Assembly: GCA_020726505.1 (NCBI GenBank)
Contig: JAHLEZ010000047.1
Coordinates: 62,001 to 126,000, forward strand
DNA: 64,000 nt
From: Leptodontidium sp. MPI-SDFR-AT-0119
Lineage: Eukaryota > Ascomycota > Leotiomycetes > Helotiales > Leptodontidiaceae
Direction: 5' to 3'
The notes below the pieces were generated by a model. The model did no database searches. It had not been told where the DNA came from and was given only the letters and a program-made list of their open reading frames with translations. The position numbers were made by a program, and so were the translations under genes. This document shows, one piece after another, positions 1 to 10,969 of the stretch (within the stretch, counting starts at the first letter, position 1; each line of letters begins with the position of its first letter).

Positions 1-2236
1 ATTCCCGGAACATTCTTTCCTTCGCCTTGAAGAAATGACTAACACACCTGTACGAATTGCCACTGATATGATCTAGTAACAGTCCCTCCGCAGGGATCAA
101 AAGGAGCGCGTGCGCATGACGTCCCCAATACTTCCGCGACTCGTAATCATCGAAAGTATCCCAGGACCCTGCTGCGGCATATTCCTCCACTTCTTTCCAC
201 TCCAATGGGACAGTAGATGAATTTGTCGAAGGCTCTGAATCAATGAGAACCATGTCATGAGACCCGTTTGGGACCAAAATATGCCATATCTTTGTAACAA
301 AGCCTCGAACATTCAATCAGAAGCCATTTGGCGCAGCCATGTTGTCTCGAATGGCATCCCAGGCGCCCGAGAAGTGTCCATTTGACAACACCTGTAGACG
401 CCAGTTTGTCTGCTCCTCGACCCAACTTGCGGCCAGTGCAACCAGAGATAAAGCTGTCCCAGAATCGATAAGCATATTCTGTAGCTTCTACTTTATTGAC
501 ATGTCCGATTACGTCGCGAAGACTTGGTGGTACCCTACCTAACGCCGTCCACTTCTGATCGAGACTGGCCATAGCTTCAAAGTCACCATCCTCTGACCTT
601 CGGACAGATAGACAGTGGATATGAAACTGTGAGATCCTAAAGGTGATGGATCTTCGGCTAAGCTCGGACTCCTGGAACGTCCAGGCACGAGTAAGAATGG
701 GTCCAATGGTATCGGCATATAGGACGTCAATGCAAATAGTGCCCACTCCTTCTGGCTGTGGAGCTCCGGATACAAGGTCTTCACGACTGTAGTTCAGCTC
801 GCATGGCGCCGGCAGGGGAAGGGCTCGATCACACAGAAATCCGTCCGCACAATCGCGGGCAGATCCGGTAATCAGTGTAAAATACGCATTGCTGTAATAC
901 TCTGTCATCATGGGTGCCTCAGCTTTGAAATCTGCCAGATCTCGCTCTTCTTGGATGATGCAGAAGGCGTCGACCCAGAGGTACTTGATCCCCATACTTC
1001 TGCACACGGTGATTGCGTCCCGAATCGTTTGCGCAAGCATGCTCTCTCTAAGACCCCCGGAAGTGAATTTGTCGAATGTCGATTCCCCACTAGAAGGATC
1101 ATTTTCCTTCGTGAGAAGAATGTTTTTTCCGCTTCTACCCCAACAATACGAGAGTGCTACATAACGTCCGTGCAAGCGATTCGTAGTTTGTACTATCGGC
1201 TTGTTCTCGATGTCTAATATTCGCGTTGGAAGAGGACGGTCCTTTGACAGTGAGACGCATTTAGAGTGATATCGATCGCAAGATCTTACCAAATTCTGGA
1301 TGTTGGAAAGACATTCGACTGAGCCTGAACTTTTGGACGGTATCCGGCCAGCAATATATTTTGCGAGCAAAGTATCTTGAATAAGTCAATCATCAAGCAC
1401 TATTCATAACAACCAGATTGCTTACTTGCTTCCGCATAGACCCCGATGGTTCCGGTGATGAAGTTGCTTGTTGTTTCGTCACCAATCGTAACTGTCACTC
1501 GTTCCTCTTTATCTGGGCTTTTGTTCCACTCATACAGGTCATAGACGAGTCCTTGGAGTCGTACACCAGTATCATATTTGAGGGATAGCTCTCCTAATAC
1601 TCTCTCACGGTTAAAAGCTGCATTGAATTTTGTCCACTTCTCTTCAATGTATGGATTGAGAATAGCGAAAGAGAGATTGCAAAGATCACAACCCGACTCA
1701 GCTGAGATTTTCAATGCCGCGAAGGAAGGTTGTTGCATAGCCTCGCCACCTAAACGGAGAAGCAGCGTGAGGAAAAATAATCGAACTAATTAGTTATAAT
1801 CAATTATAATCAAATTAGTTTTGATTTGATTTGATTTGATTTAAATTGTAATCAAAGCTAATCAAAGTCTTATAATTTCTTATATAAAAGGGTTTTAAGT
1901 AGCTAAAATTAGTAAAAGAACTCTAATATTACTATATATAAGTATAATAAATATTTTATAAGTGGTATTTATAAGATCTAGAGATTATTTAGAAGCATAA
2001 TAAGCTCTTAGTAATTATGTTTTTTTTATTATTATTATCTATAAATATCGGCAATACCTTAAGCGGGAAATAATTAATTATAATTAATTATAATCTAATT
2101 AGCTTCGATTTGATTGATTAGCTTTGGGATTACGTTGATTTGATTTGATTAGAGGGGTCTAATCAAATCAAATCAAATCATTTCTCACGCTGCGGAGAAG
2201 TGCAAAAGTTATCTTCTGGCAACTCTCGCAACGCAT
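1..2236 (-). pseudogene. HET-domain (heterokaryon incompatibility) gene, disrupted
   Basis: HET proteins control non-self recognition when fungal cells fuse. The minus strand shows the family blocks in order: a Cys-pair start (CESCQ), then SAESGCDLC, VALSYCWG, WVDAFCIIQ and AWTFQES. Introns read as 1376-1425 and 479-533. The probable ancestral ATG is at 2236-2234. Thirteen codons later the frame is split by a 430-bp hAT-like element (1763-2192). Removing the element and one copy of its 8-bp target duplication rejoins the frame to the codons just before the ATG at 1738. Near the 3' end an in-frame TGA at 317-319 interrupts the message, yet the same frame stays open for another 105 codons to the window edge and still resembles HET C-termini. 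A short product starting at 1738 and ending at 319 remains possible. The gene is partial at the left edge. The family call is secure; non-function is inferred. Confidence 0.85.
1763..2192. mobile_element. Non-autonomous hAT-type MITE (430 bp)
   Basis: The element begins CAGCGTGAG and ends CTCACGCTG, giving 9-bp perfect terminal inverted repeats. It is flanked by identical 8-bp copies of CGGAGAAG at 1755-1762 and 2193-2200. An 8-bp target duplication with CAG-type ends is the hallmark of the hAT superfamily. The interior is very AT-rich, has no coding capacity, and carries subterminal GATTT/AAATC repeats in opposite orientation near the two ends. It lies inside the first exon of the HET gene. 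Confidence 0.85.
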
Positions 2237-3330
2237 TTTGTTAGAAGTAATTGGAGGATGTCCATGTAGAGAGCCGCGATGCCACTGCTAATATAAGGTA
2301 ACGATTGTCCCCGTCGTCCATGAAATGCAGAGAAACATTTCTGAATCAGAGTAGAAAGTGGTTCTCAGAGCACAGTATGAGCCATCTCTTGACACCTTTG
2401 ACTCTGAATGATTTGGATATCTTTGGCTTCTCAGAGGTGGGAATCCAGTCACTACTTTCAGAAGGCATTGGCTGGGACAGCAACTTCAGTGTACCAAGTG
2501 CAAGCTTGTCTACGGCGTGTCCATTCGGTACCACATGGACAACCAAAACGGATCGGTGTCAAACTTGTTCTACCATATCAGGAGTCATGTAATGATTGCT
2601 GGTGAATCTTTTTGGGAAGCGTGTGTCGGATAGTCATTGAACATAGTCATGGTAAGTGGAAATGACAGCTTGAGGGTTCTCGTCAACGTAAACTTGCTGG
2701 CCAAGAGCATTTCTTCGTGAATATATGATTTAGAGGAAAGAAAAAACGTAGGTGAGGTGAAATGCTATAGAAATCTCAGAGTAGTGACTGTACTGCATCA
2801 AGTGGGCGGCTCAACAGGGAAATGTTCATTGCTCACGTGACGTTTGACATCTCCTTCACTTCAGTTGCTCGTGTTCATTTCCCTATTCTCACAAACACTG
2901 CCTAGCAAATGGCTATGGCGCTTTCGATACGATTGACCTGTAGTTTCTGCGTGTACGCTCACCCTCGGCCTAGCGGTGTGACTTCTTAGGATGAAGGAAT
3001 AAAACACCGCTACTTTCCAGCGAATATGCGGAGGAAGTGCGCGTCACAGCCCACCCAATCGCGGTAATCCGGATATTAGTACGAGGATATTGAACAGTTT
3101 TCGGTTGTTGAAACTATTTGGTCAAAGAGACGATTAATAATTAAGCATAGTATCTGACGTGGTTTCCGAAGTTAGGTAGCCTGGTCCCATTGAAGGTGAA
3201 ATAGCTAAAATATTCACTGCACGTGGCAGGGACGAGCGGTCTTAAACTGTCACAGTACTTTCCGAGTCAAGTAGTGAGCTAGTTCAAGTGATTCACTTGC
3301 AAAAGGCAGCGGCGCTAGGAATCTTCCATA
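2237..3330. other. Gene-free stretch upstream of the HET gene
   Basis: I see no convincing gene here. Short open frames around 2305-2605 have no recognisable motif and do not continue into exons. The first few hundred bases probably hold the promoter of the minus-strand HET gene. Confidence 0.4.
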
Positions 3331-3332
3331 GG

Positions 3333-3340
3333 TATAAATA
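3333..3340 (+). promoter_or_regulatory. TATA-box-like element before QPW copy 1
   Basis: A TATAAATA octamer is followed by a pyrimidine-rich, CAACA-containing leader typical of fungal transcription starts. The only gene remnant downstream is the decayed QPW copy at about 3.7 kb, so this may be its old promoter. Confidence 0.35.
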
Positions 3341-3710
3341 CTCGGACCGTGGCATCTCTCTAAAACTTTCAACACACTCAACTTTCAACTCGCCTTCTAT
3401 CGTTGACAATACACCTAACTTGTCCATAATACCCAGCTAAAAGGATATCTTAGTAGGTACAACGTATTCTGTCCCCGTAAAGGAGTTTAAATCTTCTACT
3501 AGCCGTTCTAACGACTATATGGATAAAGCTACCTAGATTCCAGGCAACACCTAGCCACGACCGGTTGCAACACGCTACCATCACTCAACCACACACACGC
3601 AAAAAAGAACACTCCACCTCAACCCCTTTCTCAAGAAAGACAAGCCTAAGGGTCAAGATGGTATGGCGTGTATCCTTAGCTTCAGTGGTATTATATGTTA
3701 ACATGGGCCA

Positions 3711-3960
3711 CTGCAAACGGCCTCTCAATCAAATTCCGCCGCCCTTCAAGTCACCTCCGCCCAGCCTTCCTCCCTCAACTCCAACCTTCCGAAGCCTGTT
3801 CGTTAATACTTCAATTCCGTCGGCGAGGATGGACTCCCACTAGGAAGAGCAACAAAGGCGCAGCCATGGAAGGCCCGCTTCGCTAAGGAAAAGCAAACGA
3901 AGCCGACCGAGGTTGGAAAAATTATCATCGCTTGCCCAAAGCTATACAACTACAATAAAT
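3711..3960 (+). pseudogene. Decayed copy 1 of the small 'QPW/CPK' protein family
   Basis: One plus-strand frame reads a serine-rich lead, a stop (TAA), then YFNSVGEDGLPLG, AQPWKARF, a TEVGKIIIACPK block and a blurred end. This lines up with the two copies at 13.0 and 15.5 kb: the same spacing from the F-x-x-V segment through QPW to GK(L/I)(L/V/I)(V/I)xCPK. The in-frame stop and the loss of the KIC.YG end and its splice site indicate decay. I found no start codon or second exon. Family function is unknown. Confidence 0.55.
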
Positions 3961-4201
3961 CCACACTACGTTTTATGGGGATAACTAGATATTTAGTTAC
4001 TAATGTGTGTCTTATTTACGAAGCAATGTTTTGGGTGAACTCTAATACGACAATCAAGAGGGTAGATTAGTATTCTTCTACAAGTCGCCATCGGAGTTAT
4101 GTTAAGCTTCTTCTCATCTACTTTGTATTATAGACTTCTTACACTAGAATTCAAAACGCCGTTAGTCTCATTCTTTCGTCTTAGCATCTTTAATCTTCAT
4201 A

Positions 4202-4278
4202 ATCGTCAGTCCCCATTCCTCCCCCCTAGGGAGTCAGTTTTTTTAGGATGTCCGATTTTTAGGATGTCCGACCCACAT
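4202..4278 (+). repeat. Left terminal inverted repeat of the pogo-like element
   Basis: Reverse complement of 6864-6940 apart from small indels in the TAGG(A)TGTCCGATTTTT part. The outermost eight bases, ATCGTCAG, are shared with the 85-bp palindromic element at 12295-12379. Confidence 0.9.
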
Positions 4279-4423
4279 GATGACTCAGGGCTGACTTTTG
4301 AATGCGCCAAGACACGCGGCCGCGTCCAAACCGCGCCCAAATCGCGACTTCTGAATGAATTCTATCATCTTGAAAGCGCGTCAATGTCATCACCTTCACC
4401 TAATAATTGAAACCTCCTTCATC

Positions 4424-6658
4424 ATGGATTTTAGTCGCTTACCGAGACGATATTTACCTGACGACCTTCCTCCTGCCAGCCGCCTTAGAACTCCTCTACT
4501 AAAGACTCCTACGCCTCTACCTTCTTCTCTACCATAGAGACTAGACTTCAGTTCACCCACTCTACCTAAATTACCGCGTAAACAACCTGTTCCGGTGAAA
4601 CAGAGACTACTTCCTCCGTCTCCACAAAAGATTGCTCAGGCTCGGGATTATTACCTTAGTCACCCTGGCATGTCAGTTGTAAAAGCTTATAGAGCTATAG
4701 GGATATACAACGAGAACCATTGGAAAAATCTTCAGCGAATAATTAAGTATGGTTAGCTTAAAAACAAGGGACGGAAGAAGCTTTTGACAGAGCATAAAGA
4801 GTTAGTGGTATATCAGTACATTGAGGCTTAAGCCTTTGCTAGTTTTATAGCGGATTTGGATATAATCGGGCAGCAAATTCGTACTTTGGTATAACTACGA
4901 AAGCCAATATACAATGGCCCATCGGACTCCTTTCTCTAATCCTTTACACATACTCCGGAGTTTAAACACCGCATTCGATCGATTATATTTAAGCCTATTA
5001 ACCACAAACGGAAGACCGCACACAACATCTAAGAACTCAAGAAGTGGATGAGGGGATACCGAAAGATCCTGCTTCGGTACCGCATTTTGAACGATCCTAA
5101 TAGAGCTAGTAGAGTATAGAATTTCGACGAAGGAGGTATTCGTGTTAATGTTATATAGGGAAAAAAGGTATTTATGCCTGCCGAAATGAAAGAGTTCTAT
5201 GAGTTCTCTCTAAAGGATCGCTAACAAGTAACGATTATTAAAGGGATTTGCGCCGACGGGTCTAGGATTCCGGGAATGTGTATCGTCGCTGCACAATTAT
5301 ATCAAAAGGATTAGTTTAATAACAAGCAAACCGGGGACGAACTCATCGGAATTAGCGACTCTGGCTATACGAATAAGGCCCTTAGGTTGTACTGGCTAAA
5401 GTATTTTATTACTTATTTAAGCCTTAGTAAAGTCGGCACACCTAAAGAGAAGCTAGCGGTAGTTTTACTTATGGATTCGCACTCTTCACATTGCGGCGAT
5501 GCCTTCAAAATCATGTGTCAAGAATACAACATTATCCGAGCTCCGTTTATATCGCATTCTACGCACTTTATGTAGACATTAGATGTTAAGGTCTTTAATA
5601 AAGTGAAGGGATAGCATAGTAAATATGTAAGACGAGCTGTTCGCCAAGGAGAGTGCTACTATAATATCGTCAACTTTATGTGGGACCTGCCAGAGATTAG
5701 GGAGAAAGCTTTGGACGAGATCACAATTCAGTCTGGCTTCTCTACGCCTGGCCTATAGTCGTACGACGAAAAGAAGGCCGTTGACTCTATAAAGATCTTT
5801 AAAGTAGAGCTCCCACCGGCGCATCTCGTACCCTCAAATGACCTTATTAACGCTCACTAAGTCGCCGATACTCTACAAGGTCTCCACGAGATTCGAAATA
5901 TCTTTGAATCAAGGCCCGGAGCATTATCAAGCTCTCCTGCGCGCCGAGTTAATAGTATTATCGATAAAGCCGAAGTCACACTACGAGCGGCTCATATCGA
6001 CGCAAATGCTCACCTGGAGCTAAAGCTAGGTCTACGAGCTCAGCAAAAGCGTAAGGTCGAATAGACAGGTGGCACTATTAGTGGTGATATTAAGATACTC
6101 AACACAGGTGAAGCTCTCTAACTTAAGAATAATAAAGTTACACAAAAGAGAGAGGAGAAGGCTAGCAAACGCGAGAAAGTACTTCAAACTCGTATTAACG
6201 TGATAGACCGCAAAAAGAATGAGCTGGAGATCAAGATTCGGAAGAGGGGCAAGGCTACTAGGGAAGCCATTCCGGCCGCAATTGCTGAACTCGAAGCTGC
6301 ACAACAAGCTCTAGAGAAAGTAGAGAAACAACAAGCTACCTTGATTAAAAGAATAGCTACGGAAGACAAGGAGGAGGCCGAACGACTTAAGAAGCTTCAA
6401 ATGGACCCCGTTTTAATGTATATACATCCTGATTACGGTAACCCCGAGTTCCAGCCTATTGATCCCCCAGGTCCGACGATAGAGAATACGCTAATTGACC
6501 CTCAATTACTTACTGAGGACGCTCAATAGGCTGAATCTTAGGCTATAAGATTCGTTATTAATACTCAAGGGACTAAGCCAAAGGTTTCTTGGCTAGAGCA
6601 GGACTACGTGAATATACCGGATGTAGACGAAGACGTAATGATATTTCTTAGGCGATGA
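4424..6658 (+). pseudogene. pogo/Fot1 family transposase (DDE_1), multiple stops
   Basis: Reading one frame through its stops gives a familiar fungal pogo transposase order. There is an N-terminal DNA-binding helix region with SVVKAYRAIGI at about 4.67 kb. The DDE_1 core follows, with NFDEGG at about 5.12 kb (a first catalytic Asp) and LLMDSHSSH then SHSTHFM.TLDV at about 5.47-5.59 kb (the second Asp and the PLDV-like block). A charged coiled-coil tail lies at 6.2-6.45 kb and an Asp/Pro-rich end follows. More than ten stops interrupt the frame, several at places where CAG or CAA is expected, for example TAG before ACATTAGATGTT. No active protein could be made. Confidence 0.85.
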
Positions 6659-6863
6659 TTAAACCCTTTGTATTTGTATATAAAACATATAATATTTACA
6701 TTAATCCGACAAACCTCAAAAGTGAGACCGCAATGCCAGATAATCATGTATTTGAGAGAGTAATGCCCGGGAAAGTCAACAAAAAGGTGAAGGCTATTAA
6801 AATTTGGTGAGGGACCCCGCTAATCTAGATAGCCGAGGCCTCGCGGCCGCAAGCGCTGCCACT

Positions 6864-6940
6864 ATGTGGGTCGGACATCCTAAAAAATCGGACACCTAAA
6901 AAAACTGACTCCCTAGGGGGGAGGAATGGGGACTGACGAT
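6864..6940 (-). repeat. Right terminal inverted repeat of the pogo-like element
   Basis: Inverted partner of 4202-4278. It ends GACTGACGAT and is followed by the TA target dinucleotide at 6941-6942. Confidence 0.9.
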
Positions 6941-6942
6941 TA

Positions 6943-7612
6943 AGTGACTTTGATTGTTCCATTGATCGGATCGGATATCCCGAGTGCCAAGTGAGCTACT
7001 TGGGAACTACTGCTTACAGGGCTGATCGACCCCTGAAAGCCCTGGCCTGGATCCTGTAGCTCACTGGCTAGTGACCACACTATCTCATCTTCATCCTCAT
7101 CCTCATCGTTCGCGTGTCACTCACTTCATCCGCTGATGTTCTGTAGACCCAACTCTTCCTATTTCATTCCATTCCATCAACAATCAACGAAATAGTCTTG
7201 TCAGATCCCTCACCTCCTCCGGTTGTGACCAGACCACGTTCAAACACTCTTCTCCCTTTTCGGTGGCTTTCCCATCATCCAGGCAACTCCTAAGTTGTGT
7301 GCCAGCCTGATGATCCATCCAGCTGCCCACCCACATCCGTCATGGCGTGAGGGGCTGGCTGAGGGGCAGATAGAAAGCGCGACCTGAACACCTGCATATT
7401 ATTAGCATCTGATTCGCAACTAAAGCCGTTGGGCTGCATGAGATTCAGCTCTTATGTTTCATAGATTGCTTTTCCTCACCTAGTATGAATACTCAACTTC
7501 ACCCTCCCTTTCCCACGAAATATTCTCATCACCCCGCACCTACCATCTCGAGAACATCAATACTCCGTAGACGTTGAAAACACAGCATAACGCCAGAGAA
7601 GAAGTTGCCAAC
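6943..7612 (+). promoter_or_regulatory. Intergenic region and 5' leader of the PLC-like gene
   Basis: Nothing coding is seen. A pyrimidine-rich run with CATC/CATCC repeats occurs at about 7.08-7.12 kb, and a typical fungal leader precedes the ATG at 7613. No clear TATA box. Confidence 0.4.
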
Positions 7613-9016
7613 ATGCCGAGCAAAGGGGTCCAATGTTATTCGTATGTTGCAGTGCCGGGATGTCAAATTGAATTCTCTGTCCCTGGAACCAACCTCATCC
7701 GCAACGAGCAAAAGCGATACTTTAACGACCATCTAGAAGTCGACAAGAAGAACATCAAAGGACCATTTAACTTCTCAGGCACTTTCTCTTTCCGAGTCAC
7801 CCAGAATGGAAATGAGATCGCGAACGAGAAGATCAGCATCAATGTCCTCACTGGAAATCTCGAAGGTGGGACGCTGAAGACCATGGCGAACCAAGCTTCA
7901 ATCGTGAAAAACGACGTTATCGTCTCATATGGCTACTATGACGCTGGACCCGGTGTCGCTGGCCTCCCCAGTTCCGATCAGTGCTATGTGACAGTCAGTC
8001 CGAATTATTCATCGTGGATGGGACAGGTTGCTCCTCAGGGCTCTGGCCAGGCAGCCAAGCCGTTCTCCAAGATGTTTCTCCCAGCCGCACATGATGTCGG
8101 CATGAACTCCATGCAGAGCTCAGATGCTGTTATTAGCAGCGATGCCCTCGTCAATGTATTGACTTCGATCGATCCGGTCTTTGCGAAGATTGCGGGTATG
8201 ATGGCGCATCCAGCTGTCATGGCCATTGCTCCCAATATCGTCCGTGGCTTGGCAATCACCCAGAAGGATTCCCTCCAGACCATGCTCAGCATTGGAGCTC
8301 GATATTTCGAATTCCGGCCCGCGTATCTCCACAATGTTATTCGAGGAAAGACTTCCATTCCAGATGTACTGTACTTCGCTCATTCGGCCATCCCTGGCAT
8401 GCCGTTTGCCGAGTTCCTTGGCGGTGTTGTATCATTCCTCGTCGCTCATCCGGATGAAATTGTCGTTACACAGCTCCGATGGGATGGTGTTCCCGCAGAA
8501 TGCGGACATCCAAGTGGAGATGATATCAGCCGGTACATGTCAACTGCTCTCGGCCCAACCAACGGTGGCATTGTTCAGGGGTCCCTCGACGACATGCTTC
8601 GTCTCTCCATCGCCGACCTCAGATCTCAGCGCAAGCGCCTCATCCTCTTCACCCCCTCTGACTCCTTCAGCACATACACCGACTCTGCCAATGCAACTTT
8701 GAACGGCGACAGCATCATCGCCGAGTTCAACAAGATCTCCCCACAGGTCCAAGCGGGCAAACCCTTCACCAATCTCCAATGCCAAGCCACCGCCACCAAC
8801 GTCCCTGAAGCTGTAGCCTACTCGGTCCTGGCCGCGAACGCAAGTAGCAGTTGTTTGCTTGCTACAAAGCCGATTTGTGATGCGAAAACTTTGCCGTGGA
8901 TCCAGGCAAATGCCAGTAGGTTGGATGCGAACCAGTTGGTGGTGGTTATGAATGATTTCTTGGATGGAGCGACGGCGGATGTGTCGATTGATTGGTGTCG
9001 GAAGAGGTTGGCATAG
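7613..9016 (+). CDS. PLC-like phosphodiesterase (TIM-barrel superfamily)
   Basis: Single-exon gene of 467 residues. I start it at the ATG of GCCAACATGCCGAGC; upstream in-frame codons have no ATG. Residues 1-150 form a beta-rich lead domain of unknown role. From about residue 155 the PI-PLC X-like barrel begins, with FLPAAHDVGMNSM (the His of the catalytic loop), FEFRPAYL, DVLYFAHSAIPGMPF and HPDEIVVTQLRWDGV. This family cleaves phosphodiester bonds, as PI-PLC does in phosphoinositides. No signal peptide or membrane anchor is visible, so a cytosolic place is likely. The second catalytic His and the true substrate cannot be assigned by eye. The frame is intact and codon use is GC3-rich, unlike the transposon beside it. 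Confidence 0.8.
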   Translation: MPSKGVQCYSYVAVPGCQIEFSVPGTNLIRNEQKRYFNDHLEVDKKNIKGPFNFSGTFSFRVTQNGNEIANEKISINVLTGNLEGGTLKTMANQASIVKNDVIVSYGYYDAGPGVAGLPSSDQCYVTVSPNYSSWMGQVAPQGSGQAAKPFSKMFLPAAHDVGMNSMQSSDAVISSDALVNVLTSIDPVFAKIAGMMAHPAVMAIAPNIVRGLAITQKDSLQTMLSIGARYFEFRPAYLHNVIRGKTSIPDVLYFAHSAIPGMPFAEFLGGVVSFLVAHPDEIVVTQLRWDGVPAECGHPSGDDISRYMSTALGPTNGGIVQGSLDDMLRLSIADLRSQRKRLILFTPSDSFSTYTDSANATLNGDSIIAEFNKISPQVQAGKPFTNLQCQATATNVPEAVAYSVLAANASSSCLLATKPICDAKTLPWIQANASRLDANQLVVVMNDFLDGATADVSIDWCRKRLA

Positions 9017-10969
9017 ATCATTTCGGCAGTCAAAGATATCGCAAATGGCAGTTGGGTGTTAGTATTTGATCTCCTCCTGAAACTACTCACCTGTCAATGT
9101 TGTGAAGTGTCTCATTCTGACCTGTGTGAACACCCAACTCAACAACTGGCCGTTAGATGTGCCACATAACGCCGCAAACCCATGCTATGTTTCTGGTAGA
9201 GGACTTTGTATTCATTTGATGTACAATTTCTCCAGGAAACCCACATCCATTCCTTCCTTTCTTCCTGATACGCTTCCTTGCCACCCATGTCTCCAGCCCT
9301 TATACCTCCATCCGTCAAATTCCATCAACGTCTTCTACTTCTTCTCAGTTCCCGCGACCAGGTAGCATGGCTTGTCCTTGCCGTGTTGGTGGAAGGTGCA
9401 TCGTTCCATTTCGCAAGGGTCTTTGACTGCATCTCCATTTTTGATTGAGGTCACGAAATCTAAAGCCAGGTCGGAATCCTCTGTCAGAAGCTTTTTTTAA
9501 ATCAGCAATAGGCCAAATCTTTGTACTTATCTCCTCCTTGAAAGTCATAACCAGTCTGAAACAAACCTAAGCAAATCTCCGCGCGCCACAATCAGGTGCG
9601 CCTTCTTTGTCCATAGCCTTCATGGATTTCGCGAGCGGCAGAAGATTTTGCTCTTCCGCATGACCAATTTATGTATCCATAGCGTAGTCTTGCAAGTCTG
9701 GGAGGCACAGCTTGCGAGCAAATGTGCAAAAGCTTTGGAAATTCCAATTTTGTACAAATGGTCCGCCTGGTACTTTTTTCTCGGCTATGAGTTCTCTCAA
9801 CTTTCCACTGTAAACCTAGTCGAGAAGAAGATCGAAGCGCTCAACGGTATCCTCGGGGAAAGTGGCAGACTTGTTGTGGCCTCGACAAATCCACCCTTGA
9901 ATATCATTTCGAAGTAGGGGATCTTGTTGCAGAGAGGCTCTTTGTGGACGACGAACTTTTGACACTGCCCTGAAAGACTTTTCATGCCCTTTGATTCATG
10001 TTGAATCTATGACAGGCAATTATTTCCAACTTCCGGACTCAGTTTTGAGCGCATCTCGCGCCAGCCAGGCTGTATCCGACAGGGTTGCGAGGTAAGTTTT
10101 GTCATTTGGTGTCTCAGTTGGAGGCGTTGACAATATCAGAGGGATGTCACGGTCCGAATCTTCTCGGGCCTGAAGGAGAATATTGAATGTCACTGCTCTT
10201 TCTAGGTGAATTTTTTTGAGCCAGGTGACTTGGCTCGGAAAGTCCTACTTCAATTCAAGACCGATTGTCCTTGCCTTGGGCCCTGAATACATTGACTAGC
10301 TCCAACTAAGACGATGTCAGACCCATCAAATAGAAAGTAAAGAGCCGGTGAAGTCACAGAAGTAAGGCTTTCATGCGGCATCGGCGAAGAAGGAGGTATG
10401 ATATGAGACATGTACCTAGGTATGTTTGTATTTGTTGACACGCCCGTGACAAAATTAAACAAGATTACTCAACACATCTCAACGGAAATGCTCCTACCTT
10501 ACTACCTATAGTCTTGACTCTGGCACTGCCCTCTTACATGCCTGATCCGATTGTTAGACCAAGAGAGAAATTCTGTCTGCCCCTACTAGGTAACTGGCAG
10601 GAAGCAGTACACAAAATATTTTCTTTTTCGCTTCTCGCGGGGACTATTTTAGCTGGCCCCACCAGGTAAACTTTATCTGGACAGCGTTCCTGCTCAAGCG
10701 ACGAGTGGGGATTACAGAGGCAAGCATTCAAATGTGTCTCGGTCGTGGTTTCAACCCGGTATCCCACTTATCTCAGCCATTTTGTCCTTCTGGATCTTTG
10801 GCCGAAATCCCTGCAGCTCAAAGTTGTTGGTTGACATCAGTGTCACAACAATCAATTGGGAGACGAATAACGATCGATGTGAAAGCCTTGCTGTTGTATA
10901 ACTGCCCCTATGTTTGAAGTTCGCATGGATAGAGTCACAATGGTGGAAGCTCGAGCATGAAGTGCCTCT
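9017..10969. other. Gene-free stretch
   Basis: Only short frames without motifs, intron signals or similarity to known families. The first 100 bases are presumably the 3' UTR of the PLC-like gene and the last part the 3' flank of oxygenase copy A. Confidence 0.4.

Larger units (their letters stand above)
4202..6940 (+). mobile_element. pogo/Fot1-like DNA transposon, full length but inactive
   Basis: The 2,739-bp element is bounded by 77-bp near-perfect inverted repeats that start ATCGTCAGTCCCC. It is flanked by TA dinucleotides at 4200-4201 and 6941-6942, the expected Tc1/mariner-pogo target duplication. Each end also holds a short internal direct repeat (TAGG(A)TGTCCGA twice). The interior is one long transposase frame broken by many TAG/TAA codons, consistent with C-to-T/G-to-A mutation of the RIP type. 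Confidence 0.9.

Noticed and set aside
2305..2605. Overlapping short frames on both strands
   Set aside because: No motifs, no extension into exons, and both strands equally open.
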